NCBI RefSeq assembly: GCF_032108445.1
Contig: NZ_CP134876.1
Location: 5,704,001 to 5,768,000, forward strand
DNA length: 64,000 nucleotides
Source of the DNA: Micromonospora halotolerans
GTDB lineage: Bacteria; Actinomycetota; Actinomycetes; Mycobacteriales; Micromonosporaceae
Direction: 5' to 3'
Positions 23,965 through 32,710 of this stretch are shown here, one piece after another (the stretch's first letter is position 1; each line of letters begins with the position of its first letter). The position numbers were made by a program, and so were the translations under genes. The notes below the pieces were generated by a model. The model did no database searches and was not told where the DNA came from. It worked only from the letters and a program-made list of their open reading frames with translations.

Positions 23965-25443
23965 TCAGCGCAGCTCGTCGGCGGACCGGATCACCCGCGC
24001 CAGGTCCCGCACCTCGGCGTCCTCGGTGGCGGCGGCCGCCCCGTCCGCGATGGTGGCCAGGTCGGTCAGCCGGACCGGCCCGTCGGACTCCGCACCCCGC
24101 AGCGTCTCGGCGAACCAGGCCGCCGCGTAGCAGGCCCGCAGCCGCGGTGAGGCCGTGGCGAAGCCGGGCTGCACGTCGGCGACCGTCACCGACCCGTACG
24201 TCTCGGCCGGGGTCCGGTCGGCCGGGTCGGTCCAGCGCACCTGCACCTGGGCGATCCGGTCCGAGGGGGCCGCGCCCTCGGCGAGCCGGACCGCGTACAG
24301 CGCGGTGACGCTGTGCCCGGGGCCGACCTCGCCGCCGTCGACCCGTTCGTCGCGGAAGTCCTCGTCGGCCACGGCGCGGTTGTCGTAGCCGACCAGCCGG
24401 TAGGAGCGCACCGCCTGCGGCGCGAAGGTCACCTGCACCTTGGCGTCCAGCGCCCGCACGCTGAGCGTGGCCGGCAACTGCCGGACGAACACCTCGCGGG
24501 CCTGATCCCGCTCGCTGACGTAGACGGCGAAGCCGTCGCCCCGGTCGGCGAGCTGCTCCATCAGCTCGTCGCCGTAGCTGCTGCCCACGCCCACGCCGAG
24601 CAGGGCGATCTGCTTCTCCGCCTCGGCGCGTACCCGGCGCAGGATCGGCTCGGCGTCGGTGCTGCCGACGTTGGCCAGCCCGTCGGAGAGCACGATCACC
24701 CGGTTCGTCCGGCCGGGGCGGAAGCCGTCCCGGGCCACCCGGTACCCGAGCACCAGCCCGGCTTCCAGGTTGGTGCTGTCCCGGGTGTGCAGCGAGTCGA
24801 TCGCCGCGTGCAGCGGCCGGGCGTCGGCGACCGGTGTCATCTCCCGCACCACCCGGGCCTCGTCGCTGAACTCGACCACGGCGATGGAGTCGGTGGGGCG
24901 CAACTGGTCCACCAGCGTGTGCAGGGCGTCGCGGACCAGGTCGAGCCGGCCCGGCTCGCCCATCGATCCGGAGACGTCGATGACGAAGGTGAGCGCCGCG
25001 TCGGGGCGGCGTTCCTCGTCCTCGGCGCGGGTCTGCAGGCCGACCCGCAGCAGCCGCTCGTCGGCGGCGGCCTCGTGGGTCTCCGGCAGGCGGGCGCCGT
25101 CGACGTGCACGGCGAAGCCGTCCCCGGCGGGCTGCGGGTAGTCCTGGCGGAACGAGTTGACGAACTCCTCCGGCCGCACCGCGCCGCGCTCCGGCAGCCG
25201 GCCGTCCATGATGAGCCGCCGGGCGTAGCCGTACGACGCGGTGTCGACGTCGACGGCAAAGGTGGAGAGCGGGTCGTCGGAGGCCCGGGTCTCGTCACCG
25301 GACCAGGGGGCGCCGGAATCCGGGCGGACCGGCCCGTGGGCCGCGCCGCTGCGCTGTCCGCCGCCGTCGGCGGTGCAGGCGCCGGCCGTCACGGTGGTCG
25401 CCAGCGCCGCCAGCAGCAGCACCGACCGTCTCAGGTGGACCAT
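23965..25443 (-). CDS. VWA domain (YfbK-like) putative lipoprotein
   Basis: This 492-residue exported protein has a signal peptide with a weak lipobox (TAGAC, Cys about residue 23). A von Willebrand N-terminal region follows (STFAVDVDTASYGYARRLIM). The VWA domain has a complete MIDAS start (FVIDVSGSMG, D-x-S-x-S), the distal threonine in TNLEAGLVLG and VIVLSDGLANVG. The C-terminus matches DUF3520. It likely sits on the outer membrane face and binds a partner through a metal ion. GGAGGAACC precedes the ATG. The role is unknown. Confidence 0.85.
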   Translation of the reverse strand: MVHLRRSVLLLAALATTVTAGACTADGGGQRSGAAHGPVRPDSGAPWSGDETRASDDPLSTFAVDVDTASYGYARRLIMDGRLPERGAVRPEEFVNSFRQDYPQPAGDGFAVHVDGARLPETHEAAADERLLRVGLQTRAEDEERRPDAALTFVIDVSGSMGEPGRLDLVRDALHTLVDQLRPTDSIAVVEFSDEARVVREMTPVADARPLHAAIDSLHTRDSTNLEAGLVLGYRVARDGFRPGRTNRVIVLSDGLANVGSTDAEPILRRVRAEAEKQIALLGVGVGSSYGDELMEQLADRGDGFAVYVSERDQAREVFVRQLPATLSVRALDAKVQVTFAPQAVRSYRLVGYDNRAVADEDFRDERVDGGEVGPGHSVTALYAVRLAEGAAPSDRIAQVQVRWTDPADRTPAETYGSVTVADVQPGFATASPRLRACYAAAWFAETLRGAESDGPVRLTDLATIADGAAAATEDAEVRDLARVIRSADELR

Positions 25444-25656
25444 GGTTCCTCCAAGGGGTGGGGACGGGTCATGGCCATTGACGCAGGGCGACGAGGTGGC
25501 GGATCCCGCCGTGGCCGAGCCGATACCCAAGCGCGACCCTCGTGACCGATCCGTGCGCGGGCCGTTACCTGAGCGGCCCGGCGGGCGGCGGCGTCGTCCA
25601 TGGGGCAGAGTGGGCGCACGGCCGGCGGTGGCCGGTGGCGAGCAGGAGGTGAGCCC

Positions 25657-27123
25657 GTGGACGGCCCGACCGGGGTGGTGTTCCCCGCGACCGGCGACGG
25701 CCGGCGCAGCACGACCGTGCTGGGGCGGGCGGTGGTCGCCGACGCCCTGCGGGCGGTGGACCCGGTCGGCGCCCGTTCCGCCGAGCACGAGACCGACTGG
25801 CGGCACGGCTACCTCGGTCACTTCCGCCGGCTCGTCGAGGCCGGCCTGCTGTCCCGGGAGGCCGCGCTCACCGTCGCCCGGGACGGGCTCGCCGGCCTGC
25901 ACGACCGGATGCGCTACATTCCCGCCGATGGCGGCGAGGTCGCGCTGGACGAGGCGTTCGCGCTGCCCGATGAGGAGCCGCCGCTGCAGACCGCCACGGT
26001 GACCGGCGCCGGCCCGGTGGAGCGTGAGCTGTCCGTGCCGTACCGCGGGCAGCGCCTGCGCGGCGACGACCTGCGCCGCCGCCTCGACGCCTGGGTGGAC
26101 GCGGGCGTCGTCGAGCCGAGCTTCGCCGAGGCCGTCCGGGCGGTGCAGGCCAACCCGGACTGGTTGGACCTGTGCGACCTGCGGATCGTGGTGCTGGGCG
26201 CGGGCGCCGAGATGGGCCCGCTGCCGTCGGTGCTGCGCTGGGGCGGCGACGTGGTCGCCGTCGATTTGCCCCGCCCGGAGATCTGGCGCCGCCTGCTGCG
26301 CGCCGCCCAGCGGCACGGCGGCCGGCTGCGCCTGCCGGTGCGGCCCGGCACCGGCGACGGCGACGCCGCCCTCGCCGCCGGCGCCGGCGCCGACCTGCTG
26401 CACCGCCTGCCGCAGGCCGCCCGCTGGCTCGACGGCCTGGACGGCCGGCTCGTGCTCGGCAACTACGTGTACGCCGACGGCGCGACCAACGTCCGGGTCG
26501 CCACCGCGGTCGACGCGCTCACCGTTCACCTGGGGCGACGTCGCCCGGACACCGCGCTGGCCTTCCTGGCCACCCCCACCGACGTGTACGCCGTGCCCGC
26601 CGAGGCGGTGGCCCACGCCGAACGCGGGTACGCCGCCCGCGGACTGGCACGCCGGTCCCTGCGGCTGCTCTCCGGCGGCCGGCTGCTGCACCGCAACTAC
26701 CCGCCCGGCGCCGATCCCGGGATCAACGACAGTCTCGTGCCGCAGCAGGGGCCGAACTACGCGCTGGCCAAGCGGCTGCAACGCTGGCGGGCGGCCGTGG
26801 CCCGGGACGCGGGCGCCACCGTGTCGTTCACCGTGGCGCCGCCCACCCGGACCCGCTCGGTGCTGCGCAACCGCGCTCTCGCGGCCGCGTACGCCGGGGC
26901 GCACCGGTTTGGCATCGAGGTGTTCGAACCGGCCACCAGCAACACCCTGATGGCCGCGCTGCTCGTGCACGACCTGCGCACCGGCGGCGGTCCGGTCCAG
27001 GACCACCCGTGGCGGGACGAGGCGTACGCGGCGGCGCACGGCGGCCTGTGGCGGGTGCCGTACGCCCCGCGCAGCGCGCTCGGCCTGGCCGTGCTGCTGG
27101 GACTGGGCGGCGCACGGGCCTGA
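25657..27123 (+). CDS. Conserved hypothetical protein with Rossmann-like domain
   Basis: I recognise no named family for this 488-residue soluble protein. The central part carries a nucleotide-binding-like betaalphabeta signature, LRIVVLGAGAEMGPLPSVLR with WGGDVVAVDLPRP, reminiscent of NAD- or SAM-binding folds. Other conserved-looking stretches are VLGNYVYADGATNVRVATA, LATPTDVYAVP and LVPQQGPNYALAKRLQRW. No membrane segment or signal is seen. GTG 25657 follows a GGAGGTGA ribosome site. About 210 nt of featureless DNA separates it from the divergent VWA gene. Confidence 0.7.
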   Translation: MDGPTGVVFPATGDGRRSTTVLGRAVVADALRAVDPVGARSAEHETDWRHGYLGHFRRLVEAGLLSREAALTVARDGLAGLHDRMRYIPADGGEVALDEAFALPDEEPPLQTATVTGAGPVERELSVPYRGQRLRGDDLRRRLDAWVDAGVVEPSFAEAVRAVQANPDWLDLCDLRIVVLGAGAEMGPLPSVLRWGGDVVAVDLPRPEIWRRLLRAAQRHGGRLRLPVRPGTGDGDAALAAGAGADLLHRLPQAARWLDGLDGRLVLGNYVYADGATNVRVATAVDALTVHLGRRRPDTALAFLATPTDVYAVPAEAVAHAERGYAARGLARRSLRLLSGGRLLHRNYPPGADPGINDSLVPQQGPNYALAKRLQRWRAAVARDAGATVSFTVAPPTRTRSVLRNRALAAAYAGAHRFGIEVFEPATSNTLMAALLVHDLRTGGGPVQDHPWRDEAYAAAHGGLWRVPYAPRSALGLAVLLGLGGARA

Positions 27124-27160
27124 CAGGTTTCCTTCTCTCGGGCGCCGGGAAGGCACCGGC

Positions 27161-27772
27161 ATGGCCGAGACCTTCGCAGATCAGGACCTGACCACCCTGC
27201 GGTCCATCGCGCGCGGGGCCGGAATAACGGACACCGAGCGCATGCCGCACGACGAGCTGGTCGACATGTTGCGCCGCGCAGGGCTGGCCGACCCGGACGC
27301 CCGGCCGGTCGACACGAGCCTGGCCGATCCGGGTGACCCCGGTGTGCCCGGCGCGTACCACGCGCAGGGCGTCGGACGGCGGGAGTCCGCCGGCGGCGCG
27401 GGCGGGCAGACCGCCTCCGCCCGCGGCGCGGGCGAGCAGACCGCCGACTGGCCGGACCAGCCGACCGACGATCGGGCCGGGCTGTCCGGTCTGCCCCGCA
27501 GCAGCCTGGACCTGGGTGATGAGAGCACCGGCGGGCGGGCTGCCGAGGAGGCGATCGGCGCCCGGCCCGGGGAGTCCGGCACCGAGATCGACGACCGCAC
27601 CGAAGACGACTGGCCGGATCAGCCGACCGACGATCCGGCCGGGCTGTCGGGTCTGCCGCGCAGCAGCCTGGACCTGGGTGACGAGAGCACCGGCGGGCGG
27701 GCTGCCGAGGAGGCGATCGGCGCCCGGCCCGGGGAGTCCGGCACCGAGATCGAGGATCGCACCCAGTCCTGA
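27161..27772 (+). CDS. Rho-N-like small protein with duplicated 54-residue unit
   Basis: This 203-residue acidic protein begins with a helical domain of about 35 residues resembling the Rho N-terminal/SAP-like fold (DLTTLRSIARGAGI, PHDELVDMLRRAGL). The rest is low complexity and includes two nearly identical 54-residue units (27446-27607 and 27608-27769) starting DWPDQPTDD and ending GTEIxDRT. It looks disordered and may bind nucleic acid through the N-terminus. It lies 37 nt after the previous gene and ends at a strong terminator. No function is assigned. Confidence 0.65.
   Translation: MAETFADQDLTTLRSIARGAGITDTERMPHDELVDMLRRAGLADPDARPVDTSLADPGDPGVPGAYHAQGVGRRESAGGAGGQTASARGAGEQTADWPDQPTDDRAGLSGLPRSSLDLGDESTGGRAAEEAIGARPGESGTEIDDRTEDDWPDQPTDDPAGLSGLPRSSLDLGDESTGGRAAEEAIGARPGESGTEIEDRTQS
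27446..27769 (+). repeat. In-frame 162-bp tandem duplication
   Basis: Two directly adjacent copies of 162 bp (54 codons) are nearly identical, differing at a handful of bases (for example GATCGGGCC versus GATCCGGCC). The low divergence implies a recent duplication within the coding frame. Confidence 0.9.
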
Positions 27773-27784
27773 GATCGACGGGAA

Positions 27785-27821
27785 CCGCGAGTCACCCTCC
27801 GCTGCGGGGGGTGACTCGCGG
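27785..27821 (+). terminator. Strong hairpin terminator
   Basis: A perfect 13-bp stem (CCGCGAGTCACCC with GGGTGACTCGCGG) and 11-nt loop begins 12 nt after the stop codon, followed by GACATTTTGG. It isolates the next operon from upstream transcription. Confidence 0.85.
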
Positions 27822-27869
27822 GACATTTTGGACCGTTGATCCTGTTTGGTCGCCCGATGCACCTCTGCG

Positions 27870-27882
27870 TCGTCTGAGACGA
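27870..27882. promoter_or_regulatory. Candidate operator upstream of the polysaccharide operon
   Basis: The perfect dyad TCGTCT-G-AGACGA lies about 100 bp before the Pro-rich gene in a relatively AT-rich intergenic stretch (27822-27983). It could be a repressor or activator site. No regulator is linked to it. Confidence 0.4.
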
Positions 27883-27983
27883 ATATGCCGGGTCTTCCAG
27901 ATATGCGAATAGTGAAAGATCGCCCCACGCTCTCACTTTCAAACAAGGACATACACTCACAAGCTCCCCAATAGCCTCAGCCG

Positions 27984-28565
27984 GTGGCTTCTCGCATCTC
28001 GTTCGACCGGCTCCCCGGCGGCCCGCACCCTCCGATGACAACAGTCCCGCCCCGACCCGCCCGCCCGGTCTTCGTCGACGCCACCGGCGCCCGCCGGCAA
28101 CGGATCCGGCGCGCCGGCATCCTCCTCGCGCTGGCCTCGCTGAGTTACCTGCCGATGGCCGGCGCCGCCCTGCTCCCGGGCCCGGCGACGCCGATGCTGC
28201 CCGGCCCCGTCTCGGTCGGCGGCGCCCCGAGCGGCGCAGCCACCCGCCCACCCGCCCTCGCCCCCTCGCCCGGGACCCCGCAGCCGCGACCGGCTCGCCC
28301 GTCGACGAAGGCGGGAGCGCCAGTGGCGCCGGCCCTCGCGCAACGCCCGGCCCGCAACGCGCGACCGGCGCCCCGGCAGGTCGACCCCGCCCCGGTCGGC
28401 GCACCGCCGCAGGACCCGCCTGCCGCCCCGACCACGTCGCCGACCCCGCCGCCGCAGGACCCGACGCCGCCCGTCACCCCGACGCCGTCCGCGACCACCG
28501 AGCCCGGCACCACCCCGCCGACCCTGCCCGCCCTGCCCGAGACCGGTCCGGAGGTCGTCGGATGA
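27984..28565 (+). CDS. Pro-rich membrane-anchored protein with terminal LPETG
   Basis: This 193-residue protein has a basic cytoplasmic N-terminus, one transmembrane segment (about residues 44-64, ILLALASLSYLPMAGAALL) and an extracytoplasmic tail rich in Pro, Ala and Thr. Near the C-terminus it reads LPALPETGPEVVG, including a perfect sortase-type LPETG, but no hydrophobic anchor follows. The stop overlaps the next start (ATGA), so it is translationally coupled to the synthase and probably a partner or wall-spanning spacer for it. GTG 27984 is used; ATG 28035 is possible. No similarity recognised. Confidence 0.65.
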   Translation: MASRISFDRLPGGPHPPMTTVPPRPARPVFVDATGARRQRIRRAGILLALASLSYLPMAGAALLPGPATPMLPGPVSVGGAPSGAATRPPALAPSPGTPQPRPARPSTKAGAPVAPALAQRPARNARPAPRQVDPAPVGAPPQDPPAAPTTSPTPPPQDPTPPVTPTPSATTEPGTTPPTLPALPETGPEVVG

Positions 28566-31500
28566 CGCTCCCGAGCCGTCGCACCGCCGGCCGCTTCGTC
28601 GTCGCGTCGCTGGCCCTGGTGGTCGGGTCCGTGCTGCTGGTCGAGGCGTACGCGAACGCCAGCTTCCGCCCCGACCACGTCCGTGACGCCGAGGACCAGG
28701 TCACCGTGCCCGCGGAGATCCTGCGCGGCGGCCCGGTGCTCGACGCCCGGGGCGCGCAACCGCGCACCTACCGGCTGCCCGCGCGGACCATCGCCCTCAC
28801 CTTCGACGACGGGCCGGACCCGACCTGGACGCCCCGGGTCCTCGACGTGCTGCACCGACACCACGCCCCGGCCACCTTCTTCGTCATCGGGTCGCAGGTG
28901 GCCCGCCACCCGGACCTGGCCCGCCGCGCCGTGGCCGAAGGGCACGAACTGGGCGTGCACACCTTCACCCACCCCGACGTCAGCCTGCTGCCCGCCTGGC
29001 GGCGGCGGATGGAGTACGCGCAGACTCAGATGGCGATCGTGCACGCCGCCGGGGTCCGCACGAGTCTGCTGCGCTTCCCGTACTCATCCGAGCCCAGCGC
29101 CGTCGACGACGCGAACTGGCCGGTCATCCGGCAGGCCGCCGGGCGGGGCTACCTGACCGTGGTCAACGACCTCGACGGCGAGGACTGGACGCGGCCGGGC
29201 GTGGACGCCATCGTGCGGAACCTGACGCCGGCCGGCGACGCGGGTGCCGTGGTGCTGCTGCACGACGCCGGCGGCGACCGGTCGCAGACCCTCGCGGCCC
29301 TGGACCGCTTCATCCCGCTGATGCGCGCCCGTGGCTACACCTTCACCACGGTCAGCGGAGGGATGAACCGGGCGCGACCGGAGGCGGCCGCGTTCGCCGG
29401 CAACGTCGCGGCGTCCACCGGGGACCGCTGGCGGGCCGCCCCGATCTGCTGGGCCGTCCGGTTGGCCGACGGGATCCTGCGCGGCCTCGCCCTGCTCTTC
29501 GTGGTGGTCGGGCTGCTCATGTTGACCCGTACCCTGCTGCTGCTCCTGCTGGCACGTCGGCTCGCCCGGCGCCGACGGGCGCACCGCTGGCCCTGGGGAG
29601 TGACGACCGCGCCGGTCTCGGTGATCGTGCCCGCGTACAACGAGCGGGCCGGCATCGTCGCCACCGTCCGGTCCCTGGTCGCCAACGACCATCCCGGGAT
29701 CGAGGTGATCGTCGTCGACGACGGCTCGACCGACGGCACCGCCGACCTCGTCGACGCGCTCGGCCTGCCCGGCGTCCGGGTCATCCGCAAACCCAACGGT
29801 GGCAAGGCGACCGCCCTCAACACCGGACTCCTGTACGCCTCGCACGACATCATCGTCACCGTCGACGCGGACACCGTCTTCGAGCCGGACGCGATCCGGC
29901 GGCTCGTCGAGCCGTTCACCGACCCGGGGATCGGCGCGGTGGCCGGGAACGTCAAGGTCACCAACCGGCACCGGCTGCTCGGGAAGTGGCAGCACATCGA
30001 GTACGTCATCGGCTTCAGCCTCGACCGCCGGTTCTACGAGAAGCTGGGCTGCATCCCGACCGTGCCCGGCGCGATCGGCGCCTTCCGTCGCCGCGCCCTG
30101 ACCGAGGTCGGCGGGGTGAGCGGCGACACACTGGCCGAGGACACCGACGTCACCATGGCGGTCCTGCGGGCCGGGTGGCGGGTGGTGTACCAGGACCGCG
30201 CCCGGGCCTGGACGGAGGCGCCCGCCTCGGTGGGCGACCTGTGGCGGCAGCGCTACCGCTGGAGCTACGGCACCCTCCAGTCGATGTGGAAGCACCGCGG
30301 CGCATGGCGTGACCGGGGCCCCGGCGCCCGGTTCGGCCGGTTCGGCCTGCCCATGCTGGCCCTGTTCGGCGTGCTGCTTCCCCTGCTCGGGCCGGTGCTC
30401 GACGTGCTCGCCGTCTACGGACTGTTCTTCCTGGACACCAAGGAGACGGCCGTGGCCTGGCTGGTCATGCTGGCCGTGCAGATGCTCACGGCGGCGGTGG
30501 CCTTCAAACTCGACCGGGAACCGCTGCGCCCGCTGCTCACCCTGCCCATCCAGCAGTTCGCCTATCGCCAGCTGATGTACCTGGTGCTGGCCCGGTCGAT
30601 GGTCACCGCGCTGACCGGCGCCCGGCTCGGCTGGCGCCGGGTCAAGCGGGCCGGCGAGGCGGTCGAGAAGACGCCCGTGCCGCAGGGCGCCGGAGCGCGG
30701 CCGGGCCGGGACCGTTGGTTCGACACCCTGCGGGCCCTCGCGCTGGGCCGGGTCATCGCGTACCACCTGTTCGGCGCCGCCTGGCTGAGCTTCGCCTTCC
30801 CCGCCATGGGGGTGATGTTCGCCGTCGGCGGCTCGCTCATGGCCCGCTCACTGGACCTTACGCCGGAGCGGGCGGTCAGCGGCCGGCTGCGTCGCCTGCT
30901 GCCCGGACTGTGGGCGCTGGGCCTGGTGCTGGTGCCGCTGATGCTCTGGCACGGCTGGTCCGACCGGCCCGCCTGGCCGGCGCTGTTGAGCTGGGCGGTG
31001 CCGCTGGTGCAGCCGCCGGGCAACGAGTGGGCGGCGGACGTGACCGGGGTGCTCTGGTACCTGGTGACGTACCTCTGGTTGGTGCTGCTCTCCCCCGCGA
31101 TGCTGGCGCTGCACCGGCGGTGGCCCCTGTGGTCGGTGCTCGTGCCACTGGCCGGCGTGGTGCTGCTCCAGACCGTGGCGCCCGGGTTCGACGGGCCGGT
31201 CGAGTCGGTGCTGACCGACCTGGTCACGTTCGCCGCCTGCTGGATGGTGGGCTTCGCGCACCAGGACCTCCGGTTGCGGCGGCTCCCGCTACCGGCGCTG
31301 CTGGGCCTGGCGGTGCTCTGCCTGGGCGTGGCGGTCGGCTGGCTGGCCACGCATCCCGGCGTGGGCCGCGACCTCAACGACATCCCCGTGGCGCAGGCGT
31401 TCTGGTCGCTCGGGTTCGTGCTGGTGCTGCTGCGCGCCGCGCCGCCGATGGGCTGGCTGTCGCGGCTCCGGTCGCTGGATCGGCTGGTGACCGCGCTGAA

Positions 31501-31789
31501 CAGCCGGGCGCTGACCATCTACCTCTGGCACAACGCCGCCATCGCGCTCTGCTTCGCCGTGGGCGACTCGATGGGTCTCTGGCGGGTCGGCCAGGTGGGT
31601 TACCTCGCGGGCGCCCTCATGCTGCTCACCGGCGTGGTGCTGGCCCTCGGCTGGATCGAGGACCTCAGCGCTCGGCGGCCACCACGACTGCTGCCCTGGC
31701 CCCGCCCCACGAGCGGCCCGCACACCGGGAAACCTCCGGTCGCGCGTCCCACCACGGTGCAGCGCGAAGCGACCCCGATGCGGACGTGA
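28562..31789 (+). CDS. NodB deacetylase / GT2 polysaccharide synthase / acyltransferase-3 fusion
   Basis: This 1075-residue membrane protein has three enzyme domains. Residues 75-290: NodB polysaccharide deacetylase, outside the membrane after an N-terminal helix, with TFDDGP (80-85), metal ligands H133 and H137 (HTFTH), RFPYSSEP and VVLLHDAGG. Residues 350-640: processive GT2 synthase with D435-A-D437, the acidic ED at 526-527 and Q563-RYRW, flanked by helices. Residues 717-1040: acyltransferase-3 with an R-x10-H motif (RALALGRVIAYH). Together they would polymerise, deacetylate and O-acylate an extracellular glycan. NodB plus GT2 recalls Streptomyces MatB (PNAG-like glycan); the acyltransferase is extra. 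Confidence 0.88.
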   Translation: MTLPSRRTAGRFVVASLALVVGSVLLVEAYANASFRPDHVRDAEDQVTVPAEILRGGPVLDARGAQPRTYRLPARTIALTFDDGPDPTWTPRVLDVLHRHHAPATFFVIGSQVARHPDLARRAVAEGHELGVHTFTHPDVSLLPAWRRRMEYAQTQMAIVHAAGVRTSLLRFPYSSEPSAVDDANWPVIRQAAGRGYLTVVNDLDGEDWTRPGVDAIVRNLTPAGDAGAVVLLHDAGGDRSQTLAALDRFIPLMRARGYTFTTVSGGMNRARPEAAAFAGNVAASTGDRWRAAPICWAVRLADGILRGLALLFVVVGLLMLTRTLLLLLLARRLARRRRAHRWPWGVTTAPVSVIVPAYNERAGIVATVRSLVANDHPGIEVIVVDDGSTDGTADLVDALGLPGVRVIRKPNGGKATALNTGLLYASHDIIVTVDADTVFEPDAIRRLVEPFTDPGIGAVAGNVKVTNRHRLLGKWQHIEYVIGFSLDRRFYEKLGCIPTVPGAIGAFRRRALTEVGGVSGDTLAEDTDVTMAVLRAGWRVVYQDRARAWTEAPASVGDLWRQRYRWSYGTLQSMWKHRGAWRDRGPGARFGRFGLPMLALFGVLLPLLGPVLDVLAVYGLFFLDTKETAVAWLVMLAVQMLTAAVAFKLDREPLRPLLTLPIQQFAYRQLMYLVLARSMVTALTGARLGWRRVKRAGEAVEKTPVPQGAGARPGRDRWFDTLRALALGRVIAYHLFGAAWLSFAFPAMGVMFAVGGSLMARSLDLTPERAVSGRLRRLLPGLWALGLVLVPLMLWHGWSDRPAWPALLSWAVPLVQPPGNEWAADVTGVLWYLVTYLWLVLLSPAMLALHRRWPLWSVLVPLAGVVLLQTVAPGFDGPVESVLTDLVTFAACWMVGFAHQDLRLRRLPLPALLGLAVLCLGVAVGWLATHPGVGRDLNDIPVAQAFWSLGFVLVLLRAAPPMGWLSRLRSLDRLVTALNSRALTIYLWHNAAIALCFAVGDSMGLWRVGQVGYLAGALMLLTGVVLALGWIEDLSARRPPRLLPWPRPTSGPHTGKPPVARPTTVQREATPMRT

Positions 31790-31851
31790 ACACGTGCAAC
31801 ACGAACGTTCAAATCATCATAATCAGGTCAATATGACTGATACTTGACTCA

Positions 31852-31878
31852 GGTGGCGGGCCCTCCGACCCGCCCACC
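31852..31878 (+). terminator. Possible terminator of the polysaccharide operon
   Basis: An imperfect stem (GGTGGCGGG with CCCGCCCACC, one bulge) and 8-nt loop lie 63 nt after the synthase stop, following an unusually AT-rich stretch (31800-31850). The assignment is tentative. Confidence 0.45.
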
Positions 31879-32065
31879 TCGGAGACGACGTCACCGCGGG
31901 GCGGCAGCCCACGGCGACGCCAAGGCGGTGATTGGGGTGATCACCGCGGCCGGCACGGGTCCCGCCCTCCTACGGGCCCGTGCCGGCCAACCCCGACCCG
32001 GGCGGCGCACCGGCCGCCCCGAACTCAGGACGCCTGACCCCTCGCAGGTCAGAAGCGGAGCGAAG

Positions 32066-32548
32066 ATGGCGATGCGGCACCCGCCGACCCCGGCGGAGCA
32101 GGAGCTGTGGAACGCGGTGGCGGCCGGGGTGCGGGCCGCCGACGAGTCGGACCCGGCCGGCGTCGACGCCGCGGTGGACCGGCTGGCGCGACTGCCGCAC
32201 CCGTGGGCGTACCACGTGCTCGGCGACACCGCCGCATTGCTCGTCGAGGAACTCGACCCGGACGGGCAGGACGTGTGGCCGCTGCTCGCGGCGCAGCTCG
32301 ACGACGACACTTCCGCCGCCACGGTGACCCGGCGCCGGGCGTCGCCGTACCCCGGTGGCCGGCGACCGGACCGGTACGGGATCGGCGAGCCGGCGGCGCT
32401 GCGGCGGCGACTGCTGCTCATCGCCCGGCTGGCGGACGCCACCGAGGTAGGGGTCGGCGCGTTCCTCGACGTCGCGCTGGCCACCAACGCGGCGCGGGCA
32501 AGGCAAGCGCCCGCCCACGCGCTCCCGCACTGCCGCCTGGGGCAGTGA
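32066..32548 (+). CDS. Hypothetical protein
   Basis: I do not recognise this 160-residue soluble protein. It appears mainly helical (PPTPAEQELWNAVAAGVRAA, AVDRLARLPHPWAYHVLGDT, LRRRLLLIARLADATEVGVG) and lacks membrane segments. ATG 32066 is chosen because a GGAG ribosome site lies 5 nt upstream; the frame extends to 31844, but that part is Arg/Pro-rich and looks non-coding. Both flanking intergenic regions are AT-richer than the chromosome average, suggesting acquired DNA. Confidence 0.55.
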   Translation: MAMRHPPTPAEQELWNAVAAGVRAADESDPAGVDAAVDRLARLPHPWAYHVLGDTAALLVEELDPDGQDVWPLLAAQLDDDTSAATVTRRRASPYPGGRRPDRYGIGEPAALRRRLLLIARLADATEVGVGAFLDVALATNAARARQAPAHALPHCRLGQ

Positions 32549-32620
32549 GCAACACCCGATACACCAAAAGCGTCATTATGGTGCGGTGGCGTTTTGTCCC
32601 TTTTGTGGCGAGGAATTACC

Positions 32621-32642
32621 GGATTATTGTTAACGGCAATCC
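32621..32642. promoter_or_regulatory. GTTAAC-centred dyad before the 32711 gene
   Basis: GGATT-N3-GTTAAC-N3-AATCC is a 22-bp dyad with 16 symmetric positions, 69 bp upstream of the next start in an AT-rich stretch. It looks like an operator of unknown ownership. Confidence 0.4.
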
Positions 32643-32710
32643 GATAATGGCTGGGTTTGAGCTGACTCAACAGCGGCGCCGCCGCACGAGCGTGGCCGTA
32701 CAGTGCGGGG

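Noticed and set aside
23965..27162. Extension of the VWA frame far upstream
   Set aside because: The lipoprotein signal peptide and GGAGGAACC ribosome site fix the start at 25443; the upstream part is antisense to the 25657 gene.
28533..28700. Programmed -1 frameshift joining the LPETG protein to the synthase
   Set aside because: The ATGA overlap explains coupling by reinitiation and there is no slippery heptamer or downstream pseudoknot evident.
32066..32548. Longer start at 31844 for the hypothetical gene
   Set aside because: The added residues are Arg/Pro-rich non-coding-like sequence overlapping a hairpin; ATG 32066 has a ribosome site.
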